A stretch of 22,185 bases of DNA. Source: JBBQYA01 sp038209155. GTDB taxonomy: Bacteria > Bacteroidota > Bacteroidia > Sphingobacteriales > Sphingobacteriaceae. The position numbers and the translations under genes were made by a program. The stretch lies in the NCBI GenBank assembly GCA_038209155.1, contig JBBQYA010000044.1, positions 1 to 22,185 on the forward strand. Direction: 5' to 3'. Of the stretch, positions 15,042 to 22,185 are shown piece after piece (the first letter of the stretch is position 1; each line of letters starts with the position of its first letter). The notes beneath the pieces are model-generated. The model did no database searches, was not told where the DNA came from, and saw nothing but the letters and a program-made list of their open reading frames with translations.

Positions 15042-15545
15042 ATGATTCAATATTTATTTTATTTCTTATCCTTTATTGTCTTGGCATCGGCTGCTATGGT
15101 AGTAATTGCTAAAAATCCAGTTCATAGTGTATTATATTTAGTTCTAACGCTTTTTGGAGTAGCCTGTCATTACATATTATTGAATGCTCAATTTCTTTTT
15201 GCAGTACAAGTTATCGTGTATGCAGGAGCAATCATGGTTTTATTTCTCTTCGTGATAATGTTATTAAACTTAAACGATGCCTCAGAAACTGTAAAAAGCC
15301 CATATGGCAAATTAATTTCCATCATAGCTTTCGGATTATTGCTAATTACTCTAGTAGGAGCTTTAAGATCTACAGCAGAATCTCCAGTGATGGAACTCAA
15401 CGACACTTCTATTGGTTTAGTCAAAAATTTAGGAATCGTTCTATTTAGAGATTTCCTTTTACCATTTGAAATGTCTTCCATATTGTTGCTTTCTGCAATG
15501 GTAGGAGCAGTTTTATTAGCAAAAAAAGAAAAAGCAAAAGCATGA
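15042..15545 (+). CDS. nuoJ: NADH-quinone oxidoreductase subunit J
   Basis: This 167-residue protein has five predicted membrane helices. The conserved third-helix region FLFAVQVIVYAGAIMVLFLF (about residues 51-70) is the segment that carries the pi-bulge important for coupling in complex I. ILLLSAMVGAVLLAKKEK forms the C-terminus. Its stop overlaps the nuoK start by four bases (ATGA at 15542-15545), which predicts translational coupling. The 52-base gap after nuoI holds no separate promoter that I can identify. Confidence 0.96.
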   Translation: MIQYLFYFLSFIVLASAAMVVIAKNPVHSVLYLVLTLFGVACHYILLNAQFLFAVQVIVYAGAIMVLFLFVIMLLNLNDASETVKSPYGKLISIIAFGLLLITLVGALRSTAESPVMELNDTSIGLVKNLGIVLFRDFLLPFEMSSILLLSAMVGAVLLAKKEKAKA

Positions 15546-15871
15546 ATACGCTTACAGAAACCATACGCTTAGTCCCGATGAATCATTATATTTTGCTGTG
15601 CACAGCATTATTCTGTATTGGGGTTTTGGGAGTGCTCACCCGTAGAAATGCAATCGTTTTATTTATGTCAATAGAACTTATGTTGAATGCAGTTAATTTG
15701 CTTTTAGCTAGTTTTTCTGTTTTCAGAAACGATGCTTCAGGTCAGGTTTTTGTATTTTTTATAATGGCAGTTGCGGCAGCAGAAGTTGCCGTTGGATTGG
15801 CAATAATTGTTATGATTTACCGAAATGCTAAAACCATAGATGTTGATCTGATGAATAAATTGAAGTGGTAA
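15542..15871 (+). CDS. nuoK: NADH-quinone oxidoreductase subunit K
   Basis: This 109-residue protein has three helices. E45 (SIELMLNAVNLLLASF) and E81 (AAAEVAVGLAIIVMIYR) are 36 residues apart, the same spacing as the two functional membrane glutamates of E. coli NuoK (E36 and E72). The N-terminus is about nine residues longer than the E. coli protein. The ATGA overlap with nuoJ supports this start, though ATG at residue 13 is possible. It is part of the proton-translocating chain between NuoJ and NuoN. Confidence 0.96.
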   Translation: MNTLTETIRLVPMNHYILLCTALFCIGVLGVLTRRNAIVLFMSIELMLNAVNLLLASFSVFRNDASGQVFVFFIMAVAAAEVAVGLAIIVMIYRNAKTIDVDLMNKLKW

Positions 15872-15902
15872 ATAAAATTTAAAGCTGAAAAAAGATTTAT
15901 AA

Positions 15903-17801
15903 ATGTTTGAATTAGTTTGGTTAGTTCCTTTATTACCACTTTTAGGATTTGCAATAAACGGCTTAGGATTTAAGATTATTCCGAAATCTTTGGCTGGCAT
16001 TATTGGTTCGGCGGCAGTAATCGGATCTTTTATTTTAAGTCTAATTCTACTAAATAATCTAGCCGATTCTACGGTTAAATCCTTCACCATTAATTTATTT
16101 ACCTGGTTCTCTGTCGGAGACCTAAGTATCAATCTTTCTTTTTTATATGATCCGTTAAGTGCTTTAATGCTTTTGATCATTACTGGAATTGGATCACTGA
16201 TTCATATTTATTCCATTGGTTACATGAGCCACGATCCTGGCTATGGAAAATTTTTCGCCTACCTTAATTTGTTTGTTTTCTTCATGCTTCTTTTGGTTTT
16301 AGGATCCAATTTCTTGGTCATGTTCATCGGTTGGGAAGGAGTTGGTTTATGTTCTTATTTGTTAATTGGTTTTTGGTTCAAAAATCAATCCTATGCATCA
16401 GCAGCCAAAAAAGCATTCGTAATGAATCGAATTGGTGATTTAGGATTTCTTTTAGGCATATTTTTAATTTTTAACACATTTGGTTCTTTAGAGTATTCGG
16501 TTGTTTTCTCTTCGCTTCAAAGTTTCGCATCAGGAAATCCAATTTTAACCACCATCACTATTTTACTATTTATTGGAGCTTGTGGTAAGAGTGCTCAAAT
16601 TCCTTTGCATACTTGGTTGCCAGATGCCATGGCTGGCCCAACTCCAGTTTCTGCATTAATACATGCCGCTACCATGGTTACAGCAGGTATTTATATGATT
16701 GCAAGATCCAATGCCTTATTTAATTTGACTCCATTGACCATGGAAATCATTGCTGGAATTGGTTTAGCGACCGCTGTTTTGGGAGCTTTGATTGCATTAA
16801 TCCAAACAGATATTAAAAAAGTTTTAGCCTATTCTACGGTTTCGCAATTGGGTTATATGTTTCTTGCTTTAGGTGTTGGAGCCTATTCAGCAGGGGTTTT
16901 TCATTTAATGACACATGCTTTTTTTAAAGCTTTATTATTTCTTGGAGCTGGTAGTGTGATCCATGCTATGAGCAATGAGCAGGACATGCGAAATATGGGC
17001 GGATTGAAAAAGAAATTACCTATTACCTATTTAACCATGCTTATTGGAACCTTGGCTATTTCTGGTATTCCACCGTTTTCTGGTTTCTTTTCTAAAGATG
17101 AAATCCTAGCTCATGTATATGAATTCAGTCCTGTAATGTGGGGAATTGCAGTAACTATTGCTTTCATTACAGCTTTTTATATGTTTAGATTAATGTTTTT
17201 AACATTTTTTTCAGATTTCAGAGGAACAGAAAGTCAGAAAAGTCATTTGCACGAGTCTCCTTTTAGCATGACCATGCCTTTAATAATTTTAGCTATTCTT
17301 TCTTTTGCTGGAGGGTTTTTAAATATTCCTGAAATTTTTGGTGGTAATCATTTATTAAGTTCTTTTCTAAATCCTGTATTGAATACCGAAAGCCATGTTT
17401 TAAATCTAAGCCACGAAACAGAATATTTGTTGATGGCTGTTTCTGTGATTGGAGTTTTAATTTCTATTGGTTTTGCTTTTTACACTTATGTAAATAGAGC
17501 GACCTTACCAGCAGCAGATATAGAAACACAACCAGCACTTAGTAAAATATCATTTCATAAATTTTATTTAGATGAATTTTATGAATTGATTATTTCAAAA
17601 CCTTTAAGAGCATTGTCTACTATGCTTTTTGAATTTGTGGATAAAGCCGGGATAGATGGCCTAATCAATGGAACTGGAAAATCAGTAGTTTTTGGTGGAA
17701 AATACTTGCGATACCTGCAAAGTGGATCCATCGGTTTTTATATTTTAATCATGGTAATCGGAGTGGCTGCCATGTTCATTTTTAGTTTTATTCGGTTTTA
17801 A
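15903..17801 (+). CDS. nuoL: NADH-quinone oxidoreductase subunit L (distal antiporter-like subunit)
   Basis: This 632-residue protein is the largest membrane-arm subunit, with about 16 helices and the long C-terminal lateral helix. The key charged residues of the proton path are present: E145 in GWEGVGLCSYLLIGFW and K229 in GACGKSAQIPLHTWLPDA, matching E. coli NuoL E144 and K229. The signature AGPTPVSALIHAATMVTAGI (about 244-263) follows. It lies 31 bases after nuoK and 24 bases before nuoM in the same operon. Length and motifs are intact. Confidence 0.97.
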   Translation: MFELVWLVPLLPLLGFAINGLGFKIIPKSLAGIIGSAAVIGSFILSLILLNNLADSTVKSFTINLFTWFSVGDLSINLSFLYDPLSALMLLIITGIGSLIHIYSIGYMSHDPGYGKFFAYLNLFVFFMLLLVLGSNFLVMFIGWEGVGLCSYLLIGFWFKNQSYASAAKKAFVMNRIGDLGFLLGIFLIFNTFGSLEYSVVFSSLQSFASGNPILTTITILLFIGACGKSAQIPLHTWLPDAMAGPTPVSALIHAATMVTAGIYMIARSNALFNLTPLTMEIIAGIGLATAVLGALIALIQTDIKKVLAYSTVSQLGYMFLALGVGAYSAGVFHLMTHAFFKALLFLGAGSVIHAMSNEQDMRNMGGLKKKLPITYLTMLIGTLAISGIPPFSGFFSKDEILAHVYEFSPVMWGIAVTIAFITAFYMFRLMFLTFFSDFRGTESQKSHLHESPFSMTMPLIILAILSFAGGFLNIPEIFGGNHLLSSFLNPVLNTESHVLNLSHETEYLLMAVSVIGVLISIGFAFYTYVNRATLPAADIETQPALSKISFHKFYLDEFYELIISKPLRALSTMLFEFVDKAGIDGLINGTGKSVVFGGKYLRYLQSGSIGFYILIMVIGVAAMFIFSFIRF

Positions 17802-17825
17802 TATTACATACAGCATAGCTACAGC

Positions 17826-19283
17826 ATGATAACTGCTTTACTCATATTTTTTCCGATACTAGGTTCTTTATTACTTTTATTACTCAAAGGAGAGTCGGTG
17901 AAAAAGATTGCTCTTCTTTTAGTCTTAGTAGAATTTGCGATTTCAATAGCTGCCGCCCTTAGATTTGTTCCTGCTTCTGGCACTCAATTCCTATTAGATA
18001 TTCCTTGGATTCCCGCTTATGGTATTCATCTTAAAGCAGGCATAGATGGCATTAGTTTATTATTGGTTTTATTAACTACCGTTTTGGTTCCTTTAATTAT
18101 TCTTTCTACTTTCCAAAGAAATTTCAAAAATCCTGCTGCCTTTTATGCATTATTATTATTTATGCAAGCAGGGCTTATCGGTGTTTTTGTAGCCTTAGAT
18201 GGATTTTTATTTTATGTAAGTTGGGAGATAGCCTTAATTCCAATCTATTTCATTTCTGCTATCTGGGGAGATGAAAATCGTGTGAATGTAACCTTCAAAT
18301 TTTTCGTTTATACCATTTTCGGAAGTCTTTTAATGCTGATTGCTATCATTTATTTGTATTTGCAAACTCCCGGTACCCACACTTACGACTTGCAAGCTTT
18401 TTATGATTTAAATCTTACATTATCTCAACAAACATTTGTTTTCTGGGCATTTTTTATTGCTTTTGCTATCAAAATGCCAATATTTCCGTTGCATACTTGG
18501 CAACCCGATACCTACACTTCCGCACCAGCTGCTGGCACAATGTTGCTTGCCGGCATCATGCTTAAAATGGGAATTTATGGAGCTATACGATGGTTAATGC
18601 CGATTTCTCCTATGGCTTGGAGTCAAAATTCTTATATCATTATTGACCTTTGTATTTTGGGAGTTGTGTATGGAGCAATCATAGCGATGGTACAAAACGA
18701 TATGAAACGTTTAGTCGCTTATTCTTCTTTAAGCCATGTTGGATTAATCGCAGCCGGTGCCTTTTCTGGAAACCTAAACGGATTGCAAGGCGCTATGATT
18801 CAAATGATTTCTCACGGAATCAATGTGGTAGGAATGTTTTTCGTGATTGATATTATTGAACAAAAAACAGGTTCTCGATTTCTACGAGATTTAGGCGGAA
18901 TGGCAACTAAGGCAAAAACCTTATCCATTTGTTTCATGATCATTCTTTTAGGATCGGTGGCATTGCCTTTTACCAATGGTTTTATTGGAGAATTTCTTTT
19001 GTTGAAAAGTATGAACGATATCAATATTTGGTATGGAGCCATCGCGGGTCTTACCATTATATTAGGTGCAGTTTATATGTTTAGAATGTACCAAAAAAGT
19101 ATGTTAGGCGAATTAAATTCATTGACAGAAAAAATGACTGATCTTAAATGGAATGAGAAATTGGTACTTTTCACTATTGTATTTCTGATCATTATTATTG
19201 GTGTATATCCTCAACCAATTTTGGAAGTAAGCAAGTATGCTTCTGCAGATTTGCTTGATTTAATTCATTCAAGAGAATATTAA
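17826..19283 (+). CDS. nuoM: NADH-quinone oxidoreductase subunit M (antiporter-like subunit)
   Basis: This 485-residue protein has about 14 helices. The proton-path glutamate E134 (VSWEIALIPIYF) and lysine K216 (FAIKMPIFPLHTWQPDTY) are present, corresponding to E144 and K234 in E. coli NuoM. It then shows SAPAAGTMLLAGIMLKMGIY, the antiporter-family signature. It lies 24 bases after nuoL and 20 bases before nuoN. No sign of truncation. Confidence 0.97.
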   Translation: MITALLIFFPILGSLLLLLLKGESVKKIALLLVLVEFAISIAAALRFVPASGTQFLLDIPWIPAYGIHLKAGIDGISLLLVLLTTVLVPLIILSTFQRNFKNPAAFYALLLFMQAGLIGVFVALDGFLFYVSWEIALIPIYFISAIWGDENRVNVTFKFFVYTIFGSLLMLIAIIYLYLQTPGTHTYDLQAFYDLNLTLSQQTFVFWAFFIAFAIKMPIFPLHTWQPDTYTSAPAAGTMLLAGIMLKMGIYGAIRWLMPISPMAWSQNSYIIIDLCILGVVYGAIIAMVQNDMKRLVAYSSLSHVGLIAAGAFSGNLNGLQGAMIQMISHGINVVGMFFVIDIIEQKTGSRFLRDLGGMATKAKTLSICFMIILLGSVALPFTNGFIGEFLLLKSMNDINIWYGAIAGLTIILGAVYMFRMYQKSMLGELNSLTEKMTDLKWNEKLVLFTIVFLIIIIGVYPQPILEVSKYASADLLDLIHSREY

Positions 19284-19303
19284 TATTAAAATAAATTATT
19301 AAG

Positions 19304-20683
19304 ATGATTGCTCTGGTTATATTAATTATTACTGCACTGGTACTCTTGTTTGCCGGTTTATATCATTTTAATAAGGCCTTATTGCCGCTAAGTTTACTTG
19401 GGATTCTTTCTGCTTTGGTGGTTACTATATTAGATTGGAATCAGCCTAAATATTATTTTGCCGAAACCCTATTCATTGATAATTTCTCTGTTGCATTTTC
19501 TTCCTTATTATTGGTAAGCACTGGTTTAATCTTTTTACTCTCTAGCGATTATTTCGAAAAAATAAGTAAAAACGTAGCCGAATATTATGCATTAATACTT
19601 TTTGCTTTGGTTGGAGCTTTGTGTTTAATCTCCTATCAAAACTTATCCATGCTTTTCATCGGAATAGAAATCATGTCGGTGAGTTTGTACATTTTAGCAG
19701 GAATCAGAAAAAACGATCCATTCTCCAACGAAGCCGCTTTGAAATATTTTCTAATGGGCTCTTTCGCTACTGGATTCCTACTTTTCGGAATCGCATTATT
19801 ATACGGTGCCACAGGTACATTTAATATTGAACTCATTGCAGAAAGCATCAGAGAAGGAAAAATTCTTGATTTTTCCATCTTGTATGGTGGAATTTTGATG
19901 GTGATTATCGGTTTATCGTTCAAAGTATCGGCAGCACCTTTTCATTTTTGGGCACCCGATGTTTACCAAGGATCGCCAGCACTCATTACTGCGTTCATGT
20001 CTACCGTGGTTAAAACCGCAGGAATTGCCGCTTTCTATAAATTATTCGCAACAAGTTTCATCGGTTTAGAGCAATTTTGGGTGCCAGTTATCACCGTTAT
20101 TGTAGTTATTACTTTATTAGTTGGAAACTTTACAGCAGCCTACCAATTAAATTTTAAAAGACTTTTAGCCTACAGTAGTATTTCCAATGCAGGCTATATG
20201 CTTATCGGAATTGTAACTTTAGCCGCATATTCCTCCAACGCCGTTTTCTTTTATGCAGCAGCATATTCCATTGCTACCATTATGGCATTCAGTGTTTTGT
20301 TATTAATAAAAAACAAAACCGGAAACACCGAAATCGAATCCTTTTCTGGATTAGGAAAATCCAATCCAGGTTTAGCATTTGCATTAACGATCAGCATGTG
20401 TTCCCTAGCTGGAATTCCACTTACCGCAGGTTTTTTTGGTAAGTTCATGATTTTCTCTTCCGCTATCAGCCAGCAATTAGTATGGCTGATTGTGATAGCC
20501 GTAATCAATTCCGCCATCGGAATTTATTATTATTTCAAAGTCATCAAAGTGATGTACACCTCCGAATCACCAGATTCCAACACCATCAGCATTCCAGCCG
20601 GATACAAAATTGTATTATCTGTTGGGGTGGCATTGGTACTTATTTTAGGCATCTATCCCGATTTATTAATTCGCTTGTTTTAA
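19304..20683 (+). CDS. nuoN: NADH-quinone oxidoreductase subunit N (antiporter-like subunit)
   Basis: This 459-residue protein has about 14 helices. E122 (FIGIEIMSVSLYILAG) and K207 (GLSFKVSAAPFHFWAPDVYQ) match the functional glutamate and lysine of the E. coli subunit (E133 and K217). KRLLAYSSISNAGYMLIGI and AGIPLTAGFFGKF further down are typical of NuoN/ND2. It is the last gene of the nuoHIJKLMN operon. No hairpin terminator follows; instead a T run and a G-rich tract come directly after the stop. Confidence 0.97.
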   Translation: MIALVILIITALVLLFAGLYHFNKALLPLSLLGILSALVVTILDWNQPKYYFAETLFIDNFSVAFSSLLLVSTGLIFLLSSDYFEKISKNVAEYYALILFALVGALCLISYQNLSMLFIGIEIMSVSLYILAGIRKNDPFSNEAALKYFLMGSFATGFLLFGIALLYGATGTFNIELIAESIREGKILDFSILYGGILMVIIGLSFKVSAAPFHFWAPDVYQGSPALITAFMSTVVKTAGIAAFYKLFATSFIGLEQFWVPVITVIVVITLLVGNFTAAYQLNFKRLLAYSSISNAGYMLIGIVTLAAYSSNAVFFYAAAYSIATIMAFSVLLLIKNKTGNTEIESFSGLGKSNPGLAFALTISMCSLAGIPLTAGFFGKFMIFSSAISQQLVWLIVIAVINSAIGIYYYFKVIKVMYTSESPDSNTISIPAGYKIVLSVGVALVLILGIYPDLLIRLF

Positions 20684-20694
20684 TTTTTTTTTGA

Positions 20695-20719
20695 GGGGGT
20701 TGGGTTTGGGGGTTTTTGG
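20695..20719 (+). other. G-rich tract directly downstream of nuoN
   Basis: After a T run, G runs of 5 (20695-20699), 3 (20702-20704), 5 (20708-20712) and 2 (20718-20719) occur within 25 bases, separated by short T spacers. In very AT-rich DNA this stands out as a possible imperfect G-quadruplex at the operon end. The rest of 20720-20901 is AT-rich and shows nothing I can name. Confidence 0.5.
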
Positions 20720-20901
20720 ATTAAGAGGAATTTCTTTTTGATGTTTTTTTGAGATTGCTTTTTAATAATTCTATTTACAACCAATCAAAAGAACTTCGTA
20801 TCTCCTTTGAATACAAAAATTTAAAATTAGCTTCAATAATTATATTTAAAAGCATATAGAAACTAAGATTTTTTACATTTTTACACGCAAATACCTATAA
20901 A

Positions 20902-21113
20902 ATGAATCGATTTCCCGAATTTGTGAAAAAGCAAACGCAAACTATTGGGTCTAACTCAGGAAGAGTTTGATGAGAAGGCAGGGAGTTGCATTTACGGTAA
21001 TCAGAAAAATTGAACAAAGCAAAAAAAATCTCAGCTTATTAAAAGTAAATCAGGTTTTGAGTCTGTTTGGTCATGTTTTAGTTCCACCAATAATTTCTTT
21101 TAAAAACATATAA
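20902..21113 (+). pseudogene. HipB/y4mF-family XRE antitoxin, two single-base frameshifts
   Basis: The ATG at 20902 opens MNRFPEFVKKQ in frame 1. The reading continues as LTQEEFDEKAG from 20951 in frame 2, then as GVAFTVIRKIEQSKKNLSLL and NQVLSLFGHVLVP from 20982 in frame 3, ending at TAA 21111-21113. Removing one G from each of two GGG triplets (20947-20949 and 20981-20983) restores one frame of 69 codons. The restored product matches the small XRE regulators (y4mF family) that normally sit beside a HipA-type toxin kinase. No hipA follows. Bases 21114-21210 hold only short broken frames, which might be decayed remains of its start (speculative). Both lesions are +1 G in G runs, so a sequence error cannot be excluded. 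Confidence 0.75.
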
Positions 21114-21218
21114 GACGATGGTCAATCTATCGGCCTAATAAAATTTTTATGATGATATAAACGGTTGAATTTAACAGGATTTATGTTCTATCTACTTTGA
21201 TATTTCTGATTAAAAGAT

Positions 21219-21259
21219 AAAAGTGTACTTTTATACGTTCATAACAAAAAAAGTACACT
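21219..21259 (+). promoter_or_regulatory. Inverted-repeat operator/promoter of the Xre-RES locus
   Basis: AGTGTACTTTT (21222-21232) and AAAAGTACACT (21249-21259) are perfect 11-bp reverse complements with a 16-base spacer; the right arm ends on the base before the antitoxin ATG. The left arm also sits in a local dyad, AAAAGT-GT-ACTTTT (21219-21232). Xre antitoxins of this class bind palindromes in their own promoter (family knowledge), so this is a strong candidate for autoregulation. TACTTTTA (21226-21233) is a one-mismatch -7 element inside it. Confidence 0.7.
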
Positions 21260-21760
21260 ATGGCAATTATACGAAAAACAGACGTAGTTAATGACCAAGC
21301 AGTAACTAAGAAAACTGGCAGTAAAGTAAAGGCTGATGTTTCGCATTCTTCAATAATTTTTAAAGGAATAATCCCTTCAGAAAATCAAATGACAACATTT
21401 GAAAAAATGGAAAAATTGAAACAAGGTTTAAGCAAAACAGATTTAGAAAGCTTCAAAAAAAGAACAAAACTTGATTATGATAAATTATCTCATGTACTTT
21501 CTGTAACTCGCTCAACTCTCATCAAAAAAAAAGGAGATCAAACATATGCTGTTGCTGTTGCAGAAAGAATGTTAGATCTAGCCGACATTTACTCCTATGG
21601 ATATAAAGTTTTTGCAGATGAAAAAAAATTTCAAGAATGGATATTCAAACCTAATCATGCATTGGGACAAAAAGCACCTTATGATATATTAGATAATCAA
21701 TTTGGAAGATTAGAAGTCAAAAACCTAATTGGAAGAATTGAATTTGGTGTTCATTCTTAA
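21260..21760 (+). CDS. Xre/MbcA/ParS-type antitoxin (DUF2384 toxin-binding domain)
   Basis: This 166-residue protein has a basic flexible N-terminus (1-45). A degenerate Xre-like HTH region spans about 57-92 (LSKTDLESFKKRTKLDYDKL, then SVTRSTLIKKKG). The C-terminal toxin-binding domain spans about 105-166, with the family pattern W127, PNHALG (131-136), P140, FGRLEV and a final FGV. Antitoxins of this class neutralise RES toxins by covering the active site, and repress their own operon. The RES gene starts only 3 bases after the stop. The start is fixed by the inverted repeat that abuts the ATG. Confidence 0.93.
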   Translation: MAIIRKTDVVNDQAVTKKTGSKVKADVSHSSIIFKGIIPSENQMTTFEKMEKLKQGLSKTDLESFKKRTKLDYDKLSHVLSVTRSTLIKKKGDQTYAVAVAERMLDLADIYSYGYKVFADEKKFQEWIFKPNHALGQKAPYDILDNQFGRLEVKNLIGRIEFGVHS

Positions 21761-21763
21761 AGT

Positions 21764-22185
21764 ATGATTGTATTTAGATTAGGAAAAACCCAATTTAATA
21801 ATGATTTAATTGGAATTGGAGCTAAATTGTATGGTGGGCGATGGAATAACACTGGCACTGCCTGTCTTTATACATCAGAAAGCCGTGCTTTGGCATTACT
21901 TGAATATACAGTTAACGTTTCCATTTCTGATATTCCGAGAGGGCTAAGCTTTATTGCAATTCAAATTCCAGATACCAATAGTACTGAATTGGAAATTAAA
22001 GATCTTCCCAGAAACTGGACTGAATTCCCAGCACCATCTTCAACAAAAAATTTCGGAACAAAACTTTTAACCTTAGCTAAAACTCCAATCATTAAAATAC
22101 CTTCTACCATTATTCATCAGGAATATAATTATATGCTAAATCCCGAACATCCCGATAGCAAAAGTTTTAAAATTATAGGTGTTGA
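21764..22185 (+). CDS. RES-domain toxin (C-terminus cut by window edge)
   Basis: 140 full codons are visible. The RES family triad of its name is present: R26 in GGRWN, E47 in ALALLEY, and S114 in IPSTIIHQEYNYMLNP, along with Y36 (CLYTS). The late motif NPEHPDSKSF is also typical. Characterised members (such as MbcT, and the Xre-RES toxin of Pseudomonas putida) deplete NAD+ by phosphorolysis or hydrolysis, with an ADP-ribosyltransferase-like fold. From its usual length of about 150 residues, only some 10-15 residues lie beyond the window. All active-site positions I can see are intact, so the toxin is predicted to be active and held in check by the gene before it. Confidence 0.92.
   Translation, partial: MIVFRLGKTQFNNDLIGIGAKLYGGRWNNTGTACLYTSESRALALLEYTVNVSISDIPRGLSFIAIQIPDTNSTELEIKDLPRNWTEFPAPSSTKNFGTKLLTLAKTPIIKIPSTIIHQEYNYMLNPEHPDSKSFKIIGV

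Noticed and set aside
20684..20901. Mobile-element end or attachment site next to the TA locus
   Set aside because: I found no terminal inverted repeats, direct duplications, integrase or tRNA gene in this stretch.

Overview
The window is strongly A+T-rich DNA from a member of the Bacteroidota. The evidence is a TonB with the phylum-typical N-terminal RNKEYGAY-type motif encoded next to two ExbD paralogues, a DUF5686 outer-membrane protein, lipoproteins with charged residues right after the lipobox cysteine, promoter -7 elements of the TAnnTTTG type, and A-rich rather than Shine-Dalgarno leaders. I cannot place it below phylum with confidence; Flavobacteriia and Chitinophagia both fit.

Layout. 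(1) 1-2918, minus strand: a TonB energy-transduction operon in the order exbB, exbD, exbD, tonB. tonB runs off the left edge, and a convincing promoter lies at 2989-3018. (2) 3261-6262, minus strand: ATP-dependent PEP carboxykinase with its own terminator, then a two-gene unit of a lipid kinase and an SUI1/YciH-type factor. (3) 6529-7836, plus strand: metK with a strong terminator. (4) 7883-9829: a small accessory-looking stretch with an XRE regulator (minus) and two probable surface lipoproteins (plus), closed by a terminator. (5) 9851-12606: a divergent pair, a DUF5686 outer-membrane protein (minus) and a Nudix hydrolase (plus), only 38 bp apart. (6) 12607-13395: a 789-bp non-coding block with a short AT-rich repeat series and a tandem array of 71-bp period. 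(7) 13396-20683, plus strand: complex I membrane-arm genes nuoH, I, J, K, L, M, N, without nuoA-G in front. (8) 20684-22185: a frameshifted HipB-like antitoxin remnant, then a Xre/MbcA-type antitoxin and a RES-domain toxin (cut by the right edge), with an 11-bp perfect inverted repeat abutting the antitoxin start.

Functionally, most of the window is core energy and carbon metabolism: proton-motive-force generation (complex I) and use (ExbB/ExbD/TonB), gluconeogenesis (PckA) and SAM synthesis (MetK). Accessory elements sit at the borders. The least explained parts are the 71-bp array, whose palindromic cores appear to covary and which sits where the front half of the nuo operon would be expected, and the toxin-antitoxin locus built beside a decayed second antitoxin.
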